Positions 55,407-64,000 of a DNA stretch of 64,000 nt are shown piece after piece. Position 1 is the stretch's first letter, and each line of letters starts with the position of its first letter. The position numbers and the translations under genes were made by a program. The notes under the pieces are model-generated. The model saw only the letters and a program-made list of their open reading frames with translations. It was not told the DNA's origin and did no database searches. Source of the DNA: Cyclobacterium sp. SYSU L10401 (GTDB lineage Bacteria; Bacteroidota; Bacteroidia; Cytophagales; Cyclobacteriaceae); NCBI RefSeq assembly GCF_010993705.1, contig NZ_WOFO01000013.1:55301-119300 (forward strand), written 5' to 3'.

Positions 55407-56330
55407 CTAGCGGTGGTCATCCTCTTCATACAATATCTTCAGGTAGCTATCATAGCGATAGGGGTGGATGTACCCCTGCTCCAGCACCTCCAAAACCTTG
55501 CATCCCGGCTCATTGACATGCTGGCAATTATTGTACTTGCATTGGCCCAGGTATTTTCTCAATTCCACAAAGTAATGGGAGAGCTCTTCATCACCAATAT
55601 CCAATATGCCAAATTCTTTGATGCCGGGCGTATCCACGATGTATCCATCCTTGCCAAAGCGAAACATTTCGGCAAAGGTGGTGGTATGGGTACCCTTCGA
55701 AGTGGATTTGGATATTGGCTGGGTGGTTTGTCTGGCAGCAGGTACCAATCGGTTGAGCAGGGTAGATTTGCCCACTCCGGAATGTCCGGTTAACAGTGTG
55801 GTCTTACCTTCCAATTGCGAACCCAGGGCCAAAACCATTTCCTTATCATAAAGTGCTGAAATCAGAATTACCGGATAGCCCAAAGGCTCATAAATTTCCT
55901 TTATCAGCGCTGCATATTCCTTGTCCTTTTCCTTGATGATCTCATCCGATTTATTGATGATGATGCTGGCAGGAATTCTGAAGCTTTCCGTACTTACCAA
56001 AAACCGGTCAATAAAACCAAGGGAGGTTCTGGGTTGGCGCACCGTCACGACCAGGTAAGCCTGGTCCACGTTGGAAGCGAGAATATGCGAAAAGTGCTGC
56101 TTTCGGGTAGATTTTCTGATGATGTAGTTTTCACGGGGAAGGATTTCACTGATTACTGCAGTCTCCTGATCCTTTTCCTTTTGCAAACTGACATAGTCTC
56201 CCACCGCAATGGGATTGGTGAGTTTGAGTTCGTCCTGCTTGAACTTTCCCCTAAGCCGGGCTTTTAGCAGGCCCTGATCGGTTTGCACCTCATACCAGGA
56301 GCCAGTAGTTTTGATTACCCTTCCTTCCAT
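55407..56330 (-). CDS. rsgA: Ribosome small-subunit GTPase RsgA
   Basis: 30S assembly GTPase. 307 aa. An OB domain (VIKTTGSWYEVQT...) is followed by a circularly permuted GTPase: G4 NKSDEI, then G1 TGHSGVGKSTLLNRL, then G3 DTPG. A C-terminal zinc finger has C...C..H..C in QCKYNNCQHVNEPGCKV. The stop is about 90 bases before a divergent-oriented gap. Its start overlaps waaA by 16 bases, so the two are coupled. Confidence 0.96.
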   Translation of the reverse strand: MEGRVIKTTGSWYEVQTDQGLLKARLRGKFKQDELKLTNPIAVGDYVSLQKEKDQETAVISEILPRENYIIRKSTRKQHFSHILASNVDQAYLVVTVRQPRTSLGFIDRFLVSTESFRIPASIIINKSDEIIKEKDKEYAALIKEIYEPLGYPVILISALYDKEMVLALGSQLEGKTTLLTGHSGVGKSTLLNRLVPAARQTTQPISKSTSKGTHTTTFAEMFRFGKDGYIVDTPGIKEFGILDIGDEELSHYFVELRKYLGQCKYNNCQHVNEPGCKVLEVLEQGYIHPYRYDSYLKILYEEDDHR

Positions 56331-57565
56331 GTTTTTTCCTTAATGGTGTCTATGGTCCTGGCGGCACTGCCCAAATTGGCATGGAGCAGACTTTTCGCAG
56401 CCTTACAGGCCTCTTGATAGGCTGCCGGGAGCTTTAATCGGGCCATGGTTTCAGCCAGCATTTCTTTGTCTTTTACCGGAAACCCACAGCCATTTGCTTC
56501 GCTGATCCCTGCTTCCGGAAACCTGGACACCTGCTTCAATTCTCCAAACAATACCGGGATGCCAAAAGCCAGGGGTTCAAGAATATTGTGGAGACCCCTT
56601 CCAAATGCACCTCCCACATAGGCCCACTGGCCAAACTGATAGAGGGAGGACAACATGCCAATGTTATCGATGATCAATACCTTCCAGCCGGTTTGGTTCT
56701 GAATATATTCCGAATACCTGACGCATGGCTTCTCAATGGAATTCTCCCATCGCCTGATGGTAGGCCCATGTATGTCATGCGGGGCAAGGATAAATTGCAT
56801 ATTCTCCGACTGGTTGATCCAGGGAATCAGCAGGTCCATGTCTTCCTGCCAAACGCTGCCCAGCACCATCAGGGGAGCCGTTATCCCCTGTTTGATCTCC
56901 GGAAAAGACTTCGGCTGCGCACTGATCCGGGCTACATTATCAAATCTAGGATCTCCCGTGATACTAACCTGGTTATAATTGATGCTTTCCAATAGGTCTT
57001 TTGAGGCTTTGTTCTGCGTAAAAACTTGGTCAAAATTAAAAAGCCTGCGCCGGAAAAAGCCACCATACCACTGAAAAAACACCTGTTCCTTCCTAAAGGC
57101 AGCTGCCGCCAGAAAGAGAGGAATGTCCTGTTTTTTCAGTTCGTCCAAATGATTGGCCCAAAGGTCATATTTGATAAAAATGGCCATATCCGGAGACAGG
57201 ATTTTCACAAACCTTTTGGCATGGAAAGGAGTATCCGTGGGAATATAAGTGATGTAATCTACCCACAATTGCTTTTTTTTGATCACCTGTTCATAGCCTG
57301 AAGGGCTGAAAAAAGAAACCGCCACTGCCCAAAAGGGAAATTTCTCCTTAAAAGCGGAGATTAAAGGCTTTGCTTGCTCGTATTCTCCCAGGGATGCCAC
57401 GTGAAACCAAACCAGGGGGCTGGGGTGTTTTTTTCTAAACCCTTCCAGTCTTTCAAATAAACCGACCCTGCCTTGTACTCCCTTTTTCAACTTGGGAGAC
57501 CAACGGCTGCCCAGCTTCATCAGCCCATCCATCAGCAACATCCCGAGATGATATAAAATCTTCAT
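56315..57565 (-). CDS. waaA: 3-deoxy-D-manno-octulosonic acid transferase (Kdo transferase)
   Basis: Adds Kdo to lipid A precursor; inner membrane, cytoplasmic side. 416 aa, GT30. An N-terminal membrane anchor (LYHLGMLLMDGL) precedes the Kdo-transferase core with HVASLGEYEQ, SFFSPSGYE, FIKYDLWANHL and VGGAFGRGLHNILEPLAFGIPVLFGE. Overlaps rsgA by 16 bases. Confidence 0.95.
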   Translation of the reverse strand: MKILYHLGMLLMDGLMKLGSRWSPKLKKGVQGRVGLFERLEGFRKKHPSPLVWFHVASLGEYEQAKPLISAFKEKFPFWAVAVSFFSPSGYEQVIKKKQLWVDYITYIPTDTPFHAKRFVKILSPDMAIFIKYDLWANHLDELKKQDIPLFLAAAAFRKEQVFFQWYGGFFRRRLFNFDQVFTQNKASKDLLESINYNQVSITGDPRFDNVARISAQPKSFPEIKQGITAPLMVLGSVWQEDMDLLIPWINQSENMQFILAPHDIHGPTIRRWENSIEKPCVRYSEYIQNQTGWKVLIIDNIGMLSSLYQFGQWAYVGGAFGRGLHNILEPLAFGIPVLFGELKQVSRFPEAGISEANGCGFPVKDKEMLAETMARLKLPAAYQEACKAAKSLLHANLGSAARTIDTIKEKTWKEG

Positions 57566-57574
57566 GGGGCAAAA

Positions 57575-58222
57575 TTACATCAAAAATATCTCTTTGAGCA
57601 ATCCGGGTTCCAGTTCATGCCCACCCGGATAATATTTGATTTGTAACTGTGTGATACCTGCAGCTGTAAATTGTTTCATTTGCTCCTGAAAATTTTCGGT
57701 TTTCATAAAAGGGTCTTCGTCCCCCAAAGCTGCAATTACCCTGCTGTTTACCAGGCTGCTTTGAAATAATTTTGGATCCAGGTCATGTGCGGGAGCCCCA
57801 GCCCAGAAAACTACCTTATCTGGCAGTAGACCTGCCTGGCATATCCAGCGGCTCATGGTAGCAGCTCCCTGAGAAAAACCCAGCAAATGGATGCGTTGGA
57901 GGTCAGGAAGTTGCTTTTTCAGGCTTTTGATTAGGGCATTGAGGTAGCTGTTGGCATTGGCCATATCAGCCTCCCGCTCGTGTTTGGTCATCCAGTTGGC
58001 ACCCACCCGGCCGGAAAAACCTTGCAGGTAAAAACGGTTGAGCCCCTCAGGAGCTACTATCAGGGTTTTAGGATCAAAAAGAGCAGAAAACTTCCTGAGA
58101 AAAAAATTTCCCAGTTGCCCGTAACCATGAAAAACCAGCCACAGTTCCTTTTCCACTCCGGTAGGCTGATGGCTCAGGTAATACAAGTGCTGTTGTTCGT
58201 AACTAAGATGCTGACGGACCAT
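57575..58222 (-). CDS. Alpha/beta hydrolase (carboxylesterase/phospholipase type)
   Basis: 215 aa. The nucleophile elbow GFSQG (Ser about 119) is in LLGFSQGAATMSRW. LVFHGYGQLGNFF supplies an oxyanion region, and the end carries an ALGDEDPFM Asp region and GGHELEPG (His). Related to predicted carboxylesterase YpfH-type proteins. No leader. Its start overlaps cdd by one base. Substrate unknown. Confidence 0.85.
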   Translation of the reverse strand: MVRQHLSYEQQHLYYLSHQPTGVEKELWLVFHGYGQLGNFFLRKFSALFDPKTLIVAPEGLNRFYLQGFSGRVGANWMTKHEREADMANANSYLNALIKSLKKQLPDLQRIHLLGFSQGAATMSRWICQAGLLPDKVVFWAGAPAHDLDPKLFQSSLVNSRVIAALGDEDPFMKTENFQEQMKQFTAAGITQLQIKYYPGGHELEPGLLKEIFLM

Positions 58223-58710
58223 TATTGGTTCAGGTCTTCAAATTTGAAAGGCAATAATACCTCTACGCCATTGGCCTGCAGTACCGTTCCATCTGGCCGG
58301 TACATCAGTATTTCTATGGGCTTTTTAAACTTCATTTCATATTCGCTGATGCTCTGTCTGCAAAGGCCACAGGGCGTGACAGTGGCCAATCCACTGTTGT
58401 CGGACTTCTGGGCTACTATGGCCAGGATGTCTGGTCTCAAATCGGGGTGGTTGGCATGGGTATATCCCAGCAAAAGCCGCTCTGCGCATACCCCCACCGG
58501 GAAACAGATGTTTTCCTGGTTGTTAGCCCAAAAGGTTTGGCCATTTTCCAAAACAACAGCCGCTCCAACCCTGAAATTGGAATAGGGAGCATAGGCCAAT
58601 TCAACCGCTTTGGTGGCCAGTTGGATCAAATCCTTCCGAATGGGGTCCAGCTCTTTCCATGGAATCACCTGCAAGGTGTTGGTATGGGTGATTTTTTGGT
58701 TTTCTTTCAT
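58222..58710 (-). CDS. cdd: Cytidine deaminase
   Basis: 162 aa. Zinc site C75-A-E77 (GVCAERLLLGY) and C114/C117 (PCGLCRQSISEY). SNFRVGAAVVLENG is the substrate-binding start. Converts cytidine or deoxycytidine to uridine in pyrimidine salvage. Forms a pair with the esterase gene by a one-base overlap. It is at the left of an AT-rich gap and starts the minus-strand run. Confidence 0.94.
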   Translation of the reverse strand: MKENQKITHTNTLQVIPWKELDPIRKDLIQLATKAVELAYAPYSNFRVGAAVVLENGQTFWANNQENICFPVGVCAERLLLGYTHANHPDLRPDILAIVAQKSDNSGLATVTPCGLCRQSISEYEMKFKKPIEILMYRPDGTVLQANGVEVLLPFKFEDLNQ

Positions 58711-59031
58711 CCGTTATCCTTAAATTCTCCAATTAACATTATTTCAAAAACTACACAAAATATTTGGATTTTCATTTTTTGGCGCGAACGCATTCCCTAT
58801 AATTTTAAAAAATATTTGAGGCGTTTTAGACTAATTTATTTTTTTTATGTTTAACTTAATTTTTTAATTCGAAGATATTTTAAACCAAAAACCGATACAA
58901 AAGTTTCAAAACTTAGATTAGGGGTTAAAAAACGGCTTCAAAATTCGGCTCTTTTAAGAATCCCCTTCAAATTCGGCATAAAAATCAAGACCTGTAAATT
59001 AAGTATTGTTCATCCTTTAAACCATAAACAT
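58711..59031. other. Intergenic region before second SusC, no gene seen
   Basis: 321 very AT-rich bases between divergent cdd and SusC. It probably carries both promoters. No hairpin or small ORF is supported. Confidence 0.5.
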
Positions 59032-62000
59032 ATGAATAGAAATTTTACTTATTGTTTGTTGCTAATAAGTTTGCTTTTGCTGCAAGTGCCATTAATGGCC
59101 CAGCAAAGGACTGTTAGCGGAAAAGTGACTTCTACGGAGGATGGAGAAGTACTCCCGGGAGTCAGCATAGTGATAGAAGGTACCACTACCGGAACGGTTT
59201 CAGACATTGACGGAAATTATTCCATAGATGTTCCCGGACCCGATGCGGTTTTGGTTTTCTCATTTATAGGTTTTGCTTCCCAATCCCAGCAGGTAGGCAG
59301 CAATCAGAGCCTGAATGTTGCCCTAAGCCCTGAAGCTGGAGATCTGGATGAGTTTATTGTCACCGCTTTTGGCATCTCGCAGGAGAAAAAATCATTGGGA
59401 TATGCGGCCCAGAGTATCGATTCCGAAGCCATCACCAAGATGAAGCAGCCCAATCTGGTCAATGCGCTTCAGGGACAGGTAGCAGGAGTTCAGGTCACCA
59501 ATTCGGGTGGCGCTCCGGGTCAGTCAGCACGAATCATTATCCGAGGCATTAATTCCCTGGATCCCGGTGCGGACAACCAACCCCTCTTTGTGGTAGATGG
59601 CGTGCCTGTAGACAATTCCACCATCGAATCCTCCGGCACTCCCAGGGGGCTTTCCAACCGTATGGCCGATGTCAACCCTAACGATATCGAATCGATGTCT
59701 GTACTTAAAGGAGCGGCAGCGACAGCCCTCTACGGGGTAAGGGCGGCCAATGGGGCAGTCATCATTACTACCAAAAAAGGTAAAGAAGGACAAATCCGGG
59801 TCAATTACAACGGATCGGTCGGATTTGAAGAGCTGAACCGCCTTCCCAAACTACAGGATCAATACGGACAGGGATTCAGCGGAGAGTACGATCCCAGCAG
59901 CTTCTGGCCGTCCTGGGGTGCTCCCATCAGCGAGGTGCAGCAGACCGTTCCCGATCACCGGTACCAGGACAACTGGAACAGGGCTTTCAACACCGGGGTG
60001 CAGATTGATAACAGTGTGAGTATCTCCGGAGGAAATGAAGTCGCTACTTTCTATGGCTCCTTTGGAAACCTTACTCAGGAAGGCATTATCCCCTTCTCTA
60101 CCTGGGACAGGACCACTGCCAAACTATCAGGATCCGTAAAGGCCAGTGAAAAATTTGATTTTTCCGGCTCCATCAATTTCTCCAACACGGGAGGAAACAG
60201 GGTGCCCCATGACCGGTTTATGGAGCGCATGATGTACTGGTCCGAGACCACCGATGTAAGGGATTATATCAATGAGGACGGTACCATGAGGACTTACAGC
60301 AATACCAATCCCCTTTATGATGCCCGGTTTGCTACTTATGAAGATGATGTAAACAGGATCATAGGTAACATCAACCTCAATTACCACCCTACGGACTGGC
60401 TTTCGTTCTCCTACCGCCTGGGGAATGATTTCTACAGCGATACACGTACGGAAATCACCCCGGGACCCAAGGGAATAGACGGGGAAGTGGCATTGAGCTC
60501 CACCGGGCTTTTGGAGGAGACACGGATCAATAGCAGAGACCTTACGTCCAACTTTTTCATTACCCTGAAAAAGCAATTCAATACCGATTGGAATACCAGC
60601 CTTCGCTTGGGGAATGATATTTTTGAAAGGAGATTTGATGAAGTCACGGCCAGGGGAGAAAATTTTGTGATTCCGGAGTTTTATAACCTCAACAATACCA
60701 CGCAGATTTTCGCTGGCCAGGATAAAAGGCTGAGAAGACTGGTAGGTTTTTACGGAGACCTGATGGTGGACTATAAAAACTTCCTTTTCCTGAACCTTAC
60801 CGGAAGAAATGACATATCCTCCACCTTGCCCAAAGACAACAACTCCTTCTTTTATCCTTCGGTAAACCTCGGGTATGTCTTCAGCGAAAACCTGACGCTT
60901 CCTTCCTGGATCACCTTTGGTAAATTAAGGGCTTCCTGGGCACAGGTGGGTAAGGATACCGATCCCCATATACTGGGGGCTACCTATGCCTCCCCCAGTA
61001 TATTTCCCTTGAACGGGCAAGTAGGCTTTACCAGGAATTCGGTGTTTGGAGACCCTAACCTCAGACCGGAACAAACCACCTCCCTGGAGTTCGGCCTGCA
61101 AACAGCCTTCCTGGACAACAGGGCCAATTTTGATGTCACCTATTACAAATCCAATGCCCGGGATCAAATCATTCCGGTTCCGATTTCTGATGCTACCGGT
61201 TATTCCTCCTATATCACCAATGCAGGAGAAATCGAAAACAGCGGATTTGAGTTTATCCTGGGAGGTACTCCTGTGCAAAACCAGGATTTTTCCTGGAATA
61301 TCAGTGCCAACCTTTCCATCAATAACAATGAGATCAAATCCATCAGGGAGGGCATTGATGAGATTGTAGTCGGCAGCCAGTTTGGTTATGTAGGGTCTAC
61401 CGTTACCATGAAGCTGATTGAGGGAGAAGCCTATGGCAATATTTTCGGCAGCTCGTATCAGCGGTTGGGTGCCGATCCAGATAACCTGTTTCTGGACCGA
61501 CGCCTGCCGGTAATCATCGGTGCCAATGGATTTCCGGTGAGAACCGGAACCCAACTGATCCTTGGAAATGCCGTACCCAAATGGATAGGAGGCATTAGAA
61601 ATGATTTCAATTACAAAGGATTTGAACTGTCATTTCTGGTAGACTTCAGGACCGGAGTAGAACAATACAATCAGTACAACAACTTTCTATCGGCCTTTGG
61701 AAAAAATGAGTTTACCGAGGCCCGGGAAGATTTCAGGGTATTTGAAGGCGTGCTTGCGGACGGGTCACCCAACACGCAGGAAGTTTGGTTGGGTCAGGGA
61801 GAAGGGCCTGATGGGGTGGATTATGGAGCCGGCTATTGGAGAAACCATTACCGGACCACCAGTGAAAACTTTGTGGAAGATGCCAGCTTTATCAAGTTGA
61901 GAAACGTCACCCTGGGGTATAACCTGAACCCAGGCATCCTGGAAAAAACCCCCTTTAGAACTGCCAGGGTTTCGGTAGCCGCCAACAATATCATCCTCTA

Positions 62001-62127
62001 CACCCCCTGGGACGGTTTTGATCCCGAATCATTCTCTGCCGGTGCCGGTGGAAACGCCATTGGGTTTACCGGGTTGGGATTTCCTGGTGTACAAAGTGTT
62101 TTCTTTAACCTGAACCTTGGACTATAA
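59032..62127 (+). CDS. SusC/RagA family TonB-dependent transporter (second pair)
   Basis: 1031 aa. It has a signal peptide (LLLISLLLLQVPLMAQ), a CarboxypepD_reg domain at about 25-100 (VSGKVTSTEDGEVLPGV), a plug at about 115-250 with IIIRGINSL, LFVVDGVPVDN and VLKGAAATALYGVRAANG, and a barrel. The terminal strand ends FNLNLGL. Cargo is unknown because no CAZyme or peptidase gene lies near it. SusD partner is 12 bases downstream. Confidence 0.95.
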   Translation: MNRNFTYCLLLISLLLLQVPLMAQQRTVSGKVTSTEDGEVLPGVSIVIEGTTTGTVSDIDGNYSIDVPGPDAVLVFSFIGFASQSQQVGSNQSLNVALSPEAGDLDEFIVTAFGISQEKKSLGYAAQSIDSEAITKMKQPNLVNALQGQVAGVQVTNSGGAPGQSARIIIRGINSLDPGADNQPLFVVDGVPVDNSTIESSGTPRGLSNRMADVNPNDIESMSVLKGAAATALYGVRAANGAVIITTKKGKEGQIRVNYNGSVGFEELNRLPKLQDQYGQGFSGEYDPSSFWPSWGAPISEVQQTVPDHRYQDNWNRAFNTGVQIDNSVSISGGNEVATFYGSFGNLTQEGIIPFSTWDRTTAKLSGSVKASEKFDFSGSINFSNTGGNRVPHDRFMERMMYWSETTDVRDYINEDGTMRTYSNTNPLYDARFATYEDDVNRIIGNINLNYHPTDWLSFSYRLGNDFYSDTRTEITPGPKGIDGEVALSSTGLLEETRINSRDLTSNFFITLKKQFNTDWNTSLRLGNDIFERRFDEVTARGENFVIPEFYNLNNTTQIFAGQDKRLRRLVGFYGDLMVDYKNFLFLNLTGRNDISSTLPKDNNSFFYPSVNLGYVFSENLTLPSWITFGKLRASWAQVGKDTDPHILGATYASPSIFPLNGQVGFTRNSVFGDPNLRPEQTTSLEFGLQTAFLDNRANFDVTYYKSNARDQIIPVPISDATGYSSYITNAGEIENSGFEFILGGTPVQNQDFSWNISANLSINNNEIKSIREGIDEIVVGSQFGYVGSTVTMKLIEGEAYGNIFGSSYQRLGADPDNLFLDRRLPVIIGANGFPVRTGTQLILGNAVPKWIGGIRNDFNYKGFELSFLVDFRTGVEQYNQYNNFLSAFGKNEFTEAREDFRVFEGVLADGSPNTQEVWLGQGEGPDGVDYGAGYWRNHYRTTSENFVEDASFIKLRNVTLGYNLNPGILEKTPFRTARVSVAANNIILYTPWDGFDPESFSAGAGGNAIGFTGLGFPGVQSVFFNLNLGL

Positions 62128-62139
62128 AATTCAGCCATT

Positions 62140-63534
62140 ATGAAATCTATATATACTATTTTAGGTGTATTGCTGCTTCTCGCAGCAACGGCCTGTGAAA
62201 ACTTTCTGGATGTTAACGAAAATCCCAATAATCCCCAGAATGCTCCGATTACCGGATTGATGACCAATGCCACCTACGAGACGGCCCTAAACGTGCAGCG
62301 CATCGGTAGCATTACCTCCAATTATGTACAATACCTGGCTTCTCCCAATCCGGCCAGTGCTTCGGATGTGATGGAGCCACTCAATTACAGCGGTACCTGG
62401 TTTAACCTGTACAATGCGATGACTGACCTGACCGATTTGATCAGCCAGGCAGAAGAATCAGAGGCCGGACATTATCTGGGTGCAGGTCAGGTACTGATGG
62501 CTTTGAATCTGGGGATGACGGTGGATATCTTTGGAGATGTGCCCTATTCGGAGGGATTTGATTTCAGTGCGGTAACCCCGGTATATGACGATGACGAACA
62601 GCTTTATGCAGAAGTCTTACGCCTGCTGGATCAGGGACTTCAAAACCTGGAGGGAACCACGGCCATTTCGATCGGCGATGACGATTTTATTTTCCAGGGG
62701 GATGTGGACAAATGGATTAAATTCGGAAATGTACTCAAAGCCAGGTTTATGCTGCATAGCCCAAATGTCAATGCCAATGAAGTGCTCTCCGCCATAGACA
62801 ATGGTTTTGAGGGAAATGATGATGATGCCTATGTGGAATTCTTTGAACAACGGTTTAATCCCTGGGCACAGGTGGCCATCAACAATGAAAACCTGCTTTT
62901 GGGTGGATGGATTTCTACCCAGTTTATTGAGGCATTGGACGGTACCTCCTATCCCGCTATGGATCCAAGATTGGCGCTTATGGTAGGGACCACCGATGAG
63001 GGCGAATTTATCGGCGTACCCAATGGGGCAGGCAGGGGCAATGCCCCGGAACAAGGCGCCAGGTCCACCCTGATTCCCGGCCAATATTACACTTCTGAGC
63101 TTTCCCCGCTTTTAATTGCAACCTATGCAGAGCAAAAATTTATCGAGGCAGAAGCGGCTCTGGTCAGCGATCCCAACCGGGCCTATGCGGCTTATCTGGC
63201 CGGAATTGGAGCCCATATGGACATGTTGGAAGTTCCTGCGTCCGAAAAGGAGGCTTATCTTTCAGAACCAACCGTAAGTATGGGAGCTGGTGCCTTGACC
63301 CGGGATGATATCATGAAGGAAAAATGGGTGGCCTTATTCCTGCATCCGGAAACCTGGAACGACGCCAGGCGGTTTGATTATGGCTATAAAGACATGACCT
63401 TACCCGCCAATCTCAATACAGACTTAAACAATCAGTTTATCCGCAGATTGCCCTATCCGGACAATGAAGTCAGCAGAAATGGCCAAAATGTGCCTGAGGT
63501 GACCCTGCTAGACAGGATCTGGTGGGATGAGTAA
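62140..63534 (+). CDS. SusD-like lipoprotein (SusD/RagB superfamily, SusD_like-2 type)
   Basis: 464 aa. The lipobox is LLAATACENFLDVNENP (Cys 20). The mostly alpha-helical body has NYVQYLAS and YNAMTDLTDLI, and the end has EKWVALFLHPETWNDARRFDYG, typical of the SusD_like-2 branch rather than classic SusD. Cotranscribed with SusC at 59032; a terminator follows 29 bases on. Confidence 0.92.
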   Translation: MKSIYTILGVLLLLAATACENFLDVNENPNNPQNAPITGLMTNATYETALNVQRIGSITSNYVQYLASPNPASASDVMEPLNYSGTWFNLYNAMTDLTDLISQAEESEAGHYLGAGQVLMALNLGMTVDIFGDVPYSEGFDFSAVTPVYDDDEQLYAEVLRLLDQGLQNLEGTTAISIGDDDFIFQGDVDKWIKFGNVLKARFMLHSPNVNANEVLSAIDNGFEGNDDDAYVEFFEQRFNPWAQVAINNENLLLGGWISTQFIEALDGTSYPAMDPRLALMVGTTDEGEFIGVPNGAGRGNAPEQGARSTLIPGQYYTSELSPLLIATYAEQKFIEAEAALVSDPNRAYAAYLAGIGAHMDMLEVPASEKEAYLSEPTVSMGAGALTRDDIMKEKWVALFLHPETWNDARRFDYGYKDMTLPANLNTDLNNQFIRRLPYPDNEVSRNGQNVPEVTLLDRIWWDE

Positions 63535-63563
63535 GCCATAAACCTGCTTCTTATATCTTATTT

Positions 63564-63590
63564 AAGTCTCCTCCGGATTGGGGGAGACTT
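63564..63590 (+). terminator. Terminator after second SusCD pair
   Basis: AAGTCTCCTCC pairs with GGGGGAGACTT (one T-G pair) around GGATT, followed by a T-run. Confidence 0.9.
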
Positions 63591-63715
63591 TTTTATTTTT
63601 CAACCATGTACGCAGGGCAAAGGGTTCGAGGAAAGCCAGTGGAAGCATAGGCTGGGCGAGGTTTGTAACTTCGCCTTTTTATTTTCGATGGTGTAAACTG
63701 ATAATGTTTACAAAA

Positions 63716-63793
63716 AGGCCATTTGTGTTGGCTATTATTTAAAAGACGCAATTTAATTAGGTACATTCCAAGAAAGCCGGCATTGAAAATGCC
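63716..63793. repeat. REPIN-like doublet, copy 3 (diverged)
   Basis: The left part, AGGCCATTTG then TTGGCTATT, and right palindrome GGCATT-GAA-AATGCC (63779-63793) keep the order of copies 1 and 2, with TTCCAAGAAA in the middle. Confidence 0.55.
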
Positions 63794-63942
63794 TAGCTAA
63801 TTTAATTAAATGGGTAAAATGGACAAATACAATGACCACGAAGCAATAGTGCAATGCCTAAGAATGATCAGGTACGATAATTCACCCGTAAGTCTGTAGA
63901 TGGTATGATTCTAGGCTTTGTCTAAAAGGTATAAATTTTCCA

Positions 63943-64000
63943 CTACATGTAGTCCTTAAAATCTTCGATTGGCGCATCAAAATCATCAACCATTTCAATT
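63943..64000 (-). CDS. C-terminus of a DUF2281-type antitoxin (5' end outside window)
   Basis: The last residues IEMVDDFDAPIEDFKDYM match the usual end of DUF2281/VapB-like antitoxins (MSDDFDEPLEDFKDYM). The stop is TAG 63943-63945. A GTG overlapping the stop could start VENLYLLDKA-stop, which looks like the first codons of a truncated PIN toxin. Only 18 residues are visible. Confidence 0.55.
   Translation of the reverse strand, partial: IEMVDDFDAPIEDFKDYM

Larger units (their letters stand above)
63535..63942. other. Non-coding stretch with REPIN-like copy 3
   Basis: No gene is supported. It contains the SusD terminator (63564-63590) and a diverged REPIN-like unit (63716-63793). Traces of a lost toxin gene may remain near 63910-63940. 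Confidence 0.5.

Noticed and set aside
58711..59031. Riboswitch upstream of the second SusC gene
   Set aside because: Very AT-rich with no conserved stems that I can recognise.

Overview
The window is chromosomal DNA from a member of the Bacteroidota, most like a marine Cytophagales/Cyclobacteriaceae-type bacterium. The evidence is two SusC/SusD pairs, CarboxypepD_reg-fronted TonB-dependent receptors, a periplasmic-propeller plus LuxR-type one-component regulator, monomeric NADP isocitrate dehydrogenase, a GMC oxidoreductase with a gluconate-2-dehydrogenase subunit-3 partner, DUF1080 proteins and many lipoprotein signals. The taxonomic placement is inferred from gene families only.

Layout. 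1-1.7 kb: 3' part of dsbD. 2.0-12.3 kb: a compact beta-glucan (probably laminarin) utilisation locus made of SusC, SusD, a PKD surface lipoprotein and a GH16 enzyme, with a divergent sensor-regulator. 12.5-16.1 kb: siderophore-type TonB receptor and PepSY membrane protein. 16.2-17.4 kb: a graveyard of broken accessory genes (NERD-type helicase, Fic, HsdM). 17.455-23.273 kb: a 5.8 kb integrative element inserted at the 3' end of tRNA-Pro(UGG). It is bounded by a 24-bp direct repeat and carries a tyrosine integrase, a RelB/RelE-like pair whose toxin has a nonsense codon, a TGTAGTAR repeat cluster, and unrecognised secreted and membrane proteins including two tandem paralogues. 23.4-35.9 kb: housekeeping genes (MarC, class-V aminotransferase, aroQ, xerD, MaoC, an outer-membrane beta-barrel receptor, sodA, tadA, two phosphate-transporter-like proteins, deoC, a methyltransferase-like membrane protein).

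35.9-43.2 kb: two divergent operons that look like one pathway for oxidising glycosides: MFS importer, GMC oxidoreductase and its small subunit on one side; Gfo/Idh/MocA oxidoreductase, TIM-barrel isomerase, cytochrome c and DUF1080 (3-keto-glycoside hydrolase family) on the other. 43.3-44.2 kb: a DUF559 nuclease-like gene between two ~140-bp direct repeats that carry C5/G5 hairpins. 44.2-51.1 kb: icd, a CAP-domain protein, a frameshifted beta-propeller lipoprotein, a deleted AAA ATPase, and REPIN-like and CACAGATT-type dispersed repeats, then a Tat-exported sugar isomerase. 51.3-53.9 kb: a large propeller/HEAT/cytochrome-c lipoprotein. 53.9-58.7 kb: a minus-strand housekeeping run (panB, phosphoribosyltransferase, rsgA, waaA, esterase, cdd). 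59.0-63.5 kb: a second SusC/SusD pair. The right edge holds a third REPIN-like copy and the C-terminus of a DUF2281-type antitoxin.

The strongest non-routine signals are the tRNA-Pro island with its putative integrase arm sites and paralogous membrane proteins, the DUF559 gene in its repeat frame, the three REPIN-like doublets, and several single-event gene breakages (TGA in the NERD gene, TAA in relE, A7-tract frameshift in the propeller gene).
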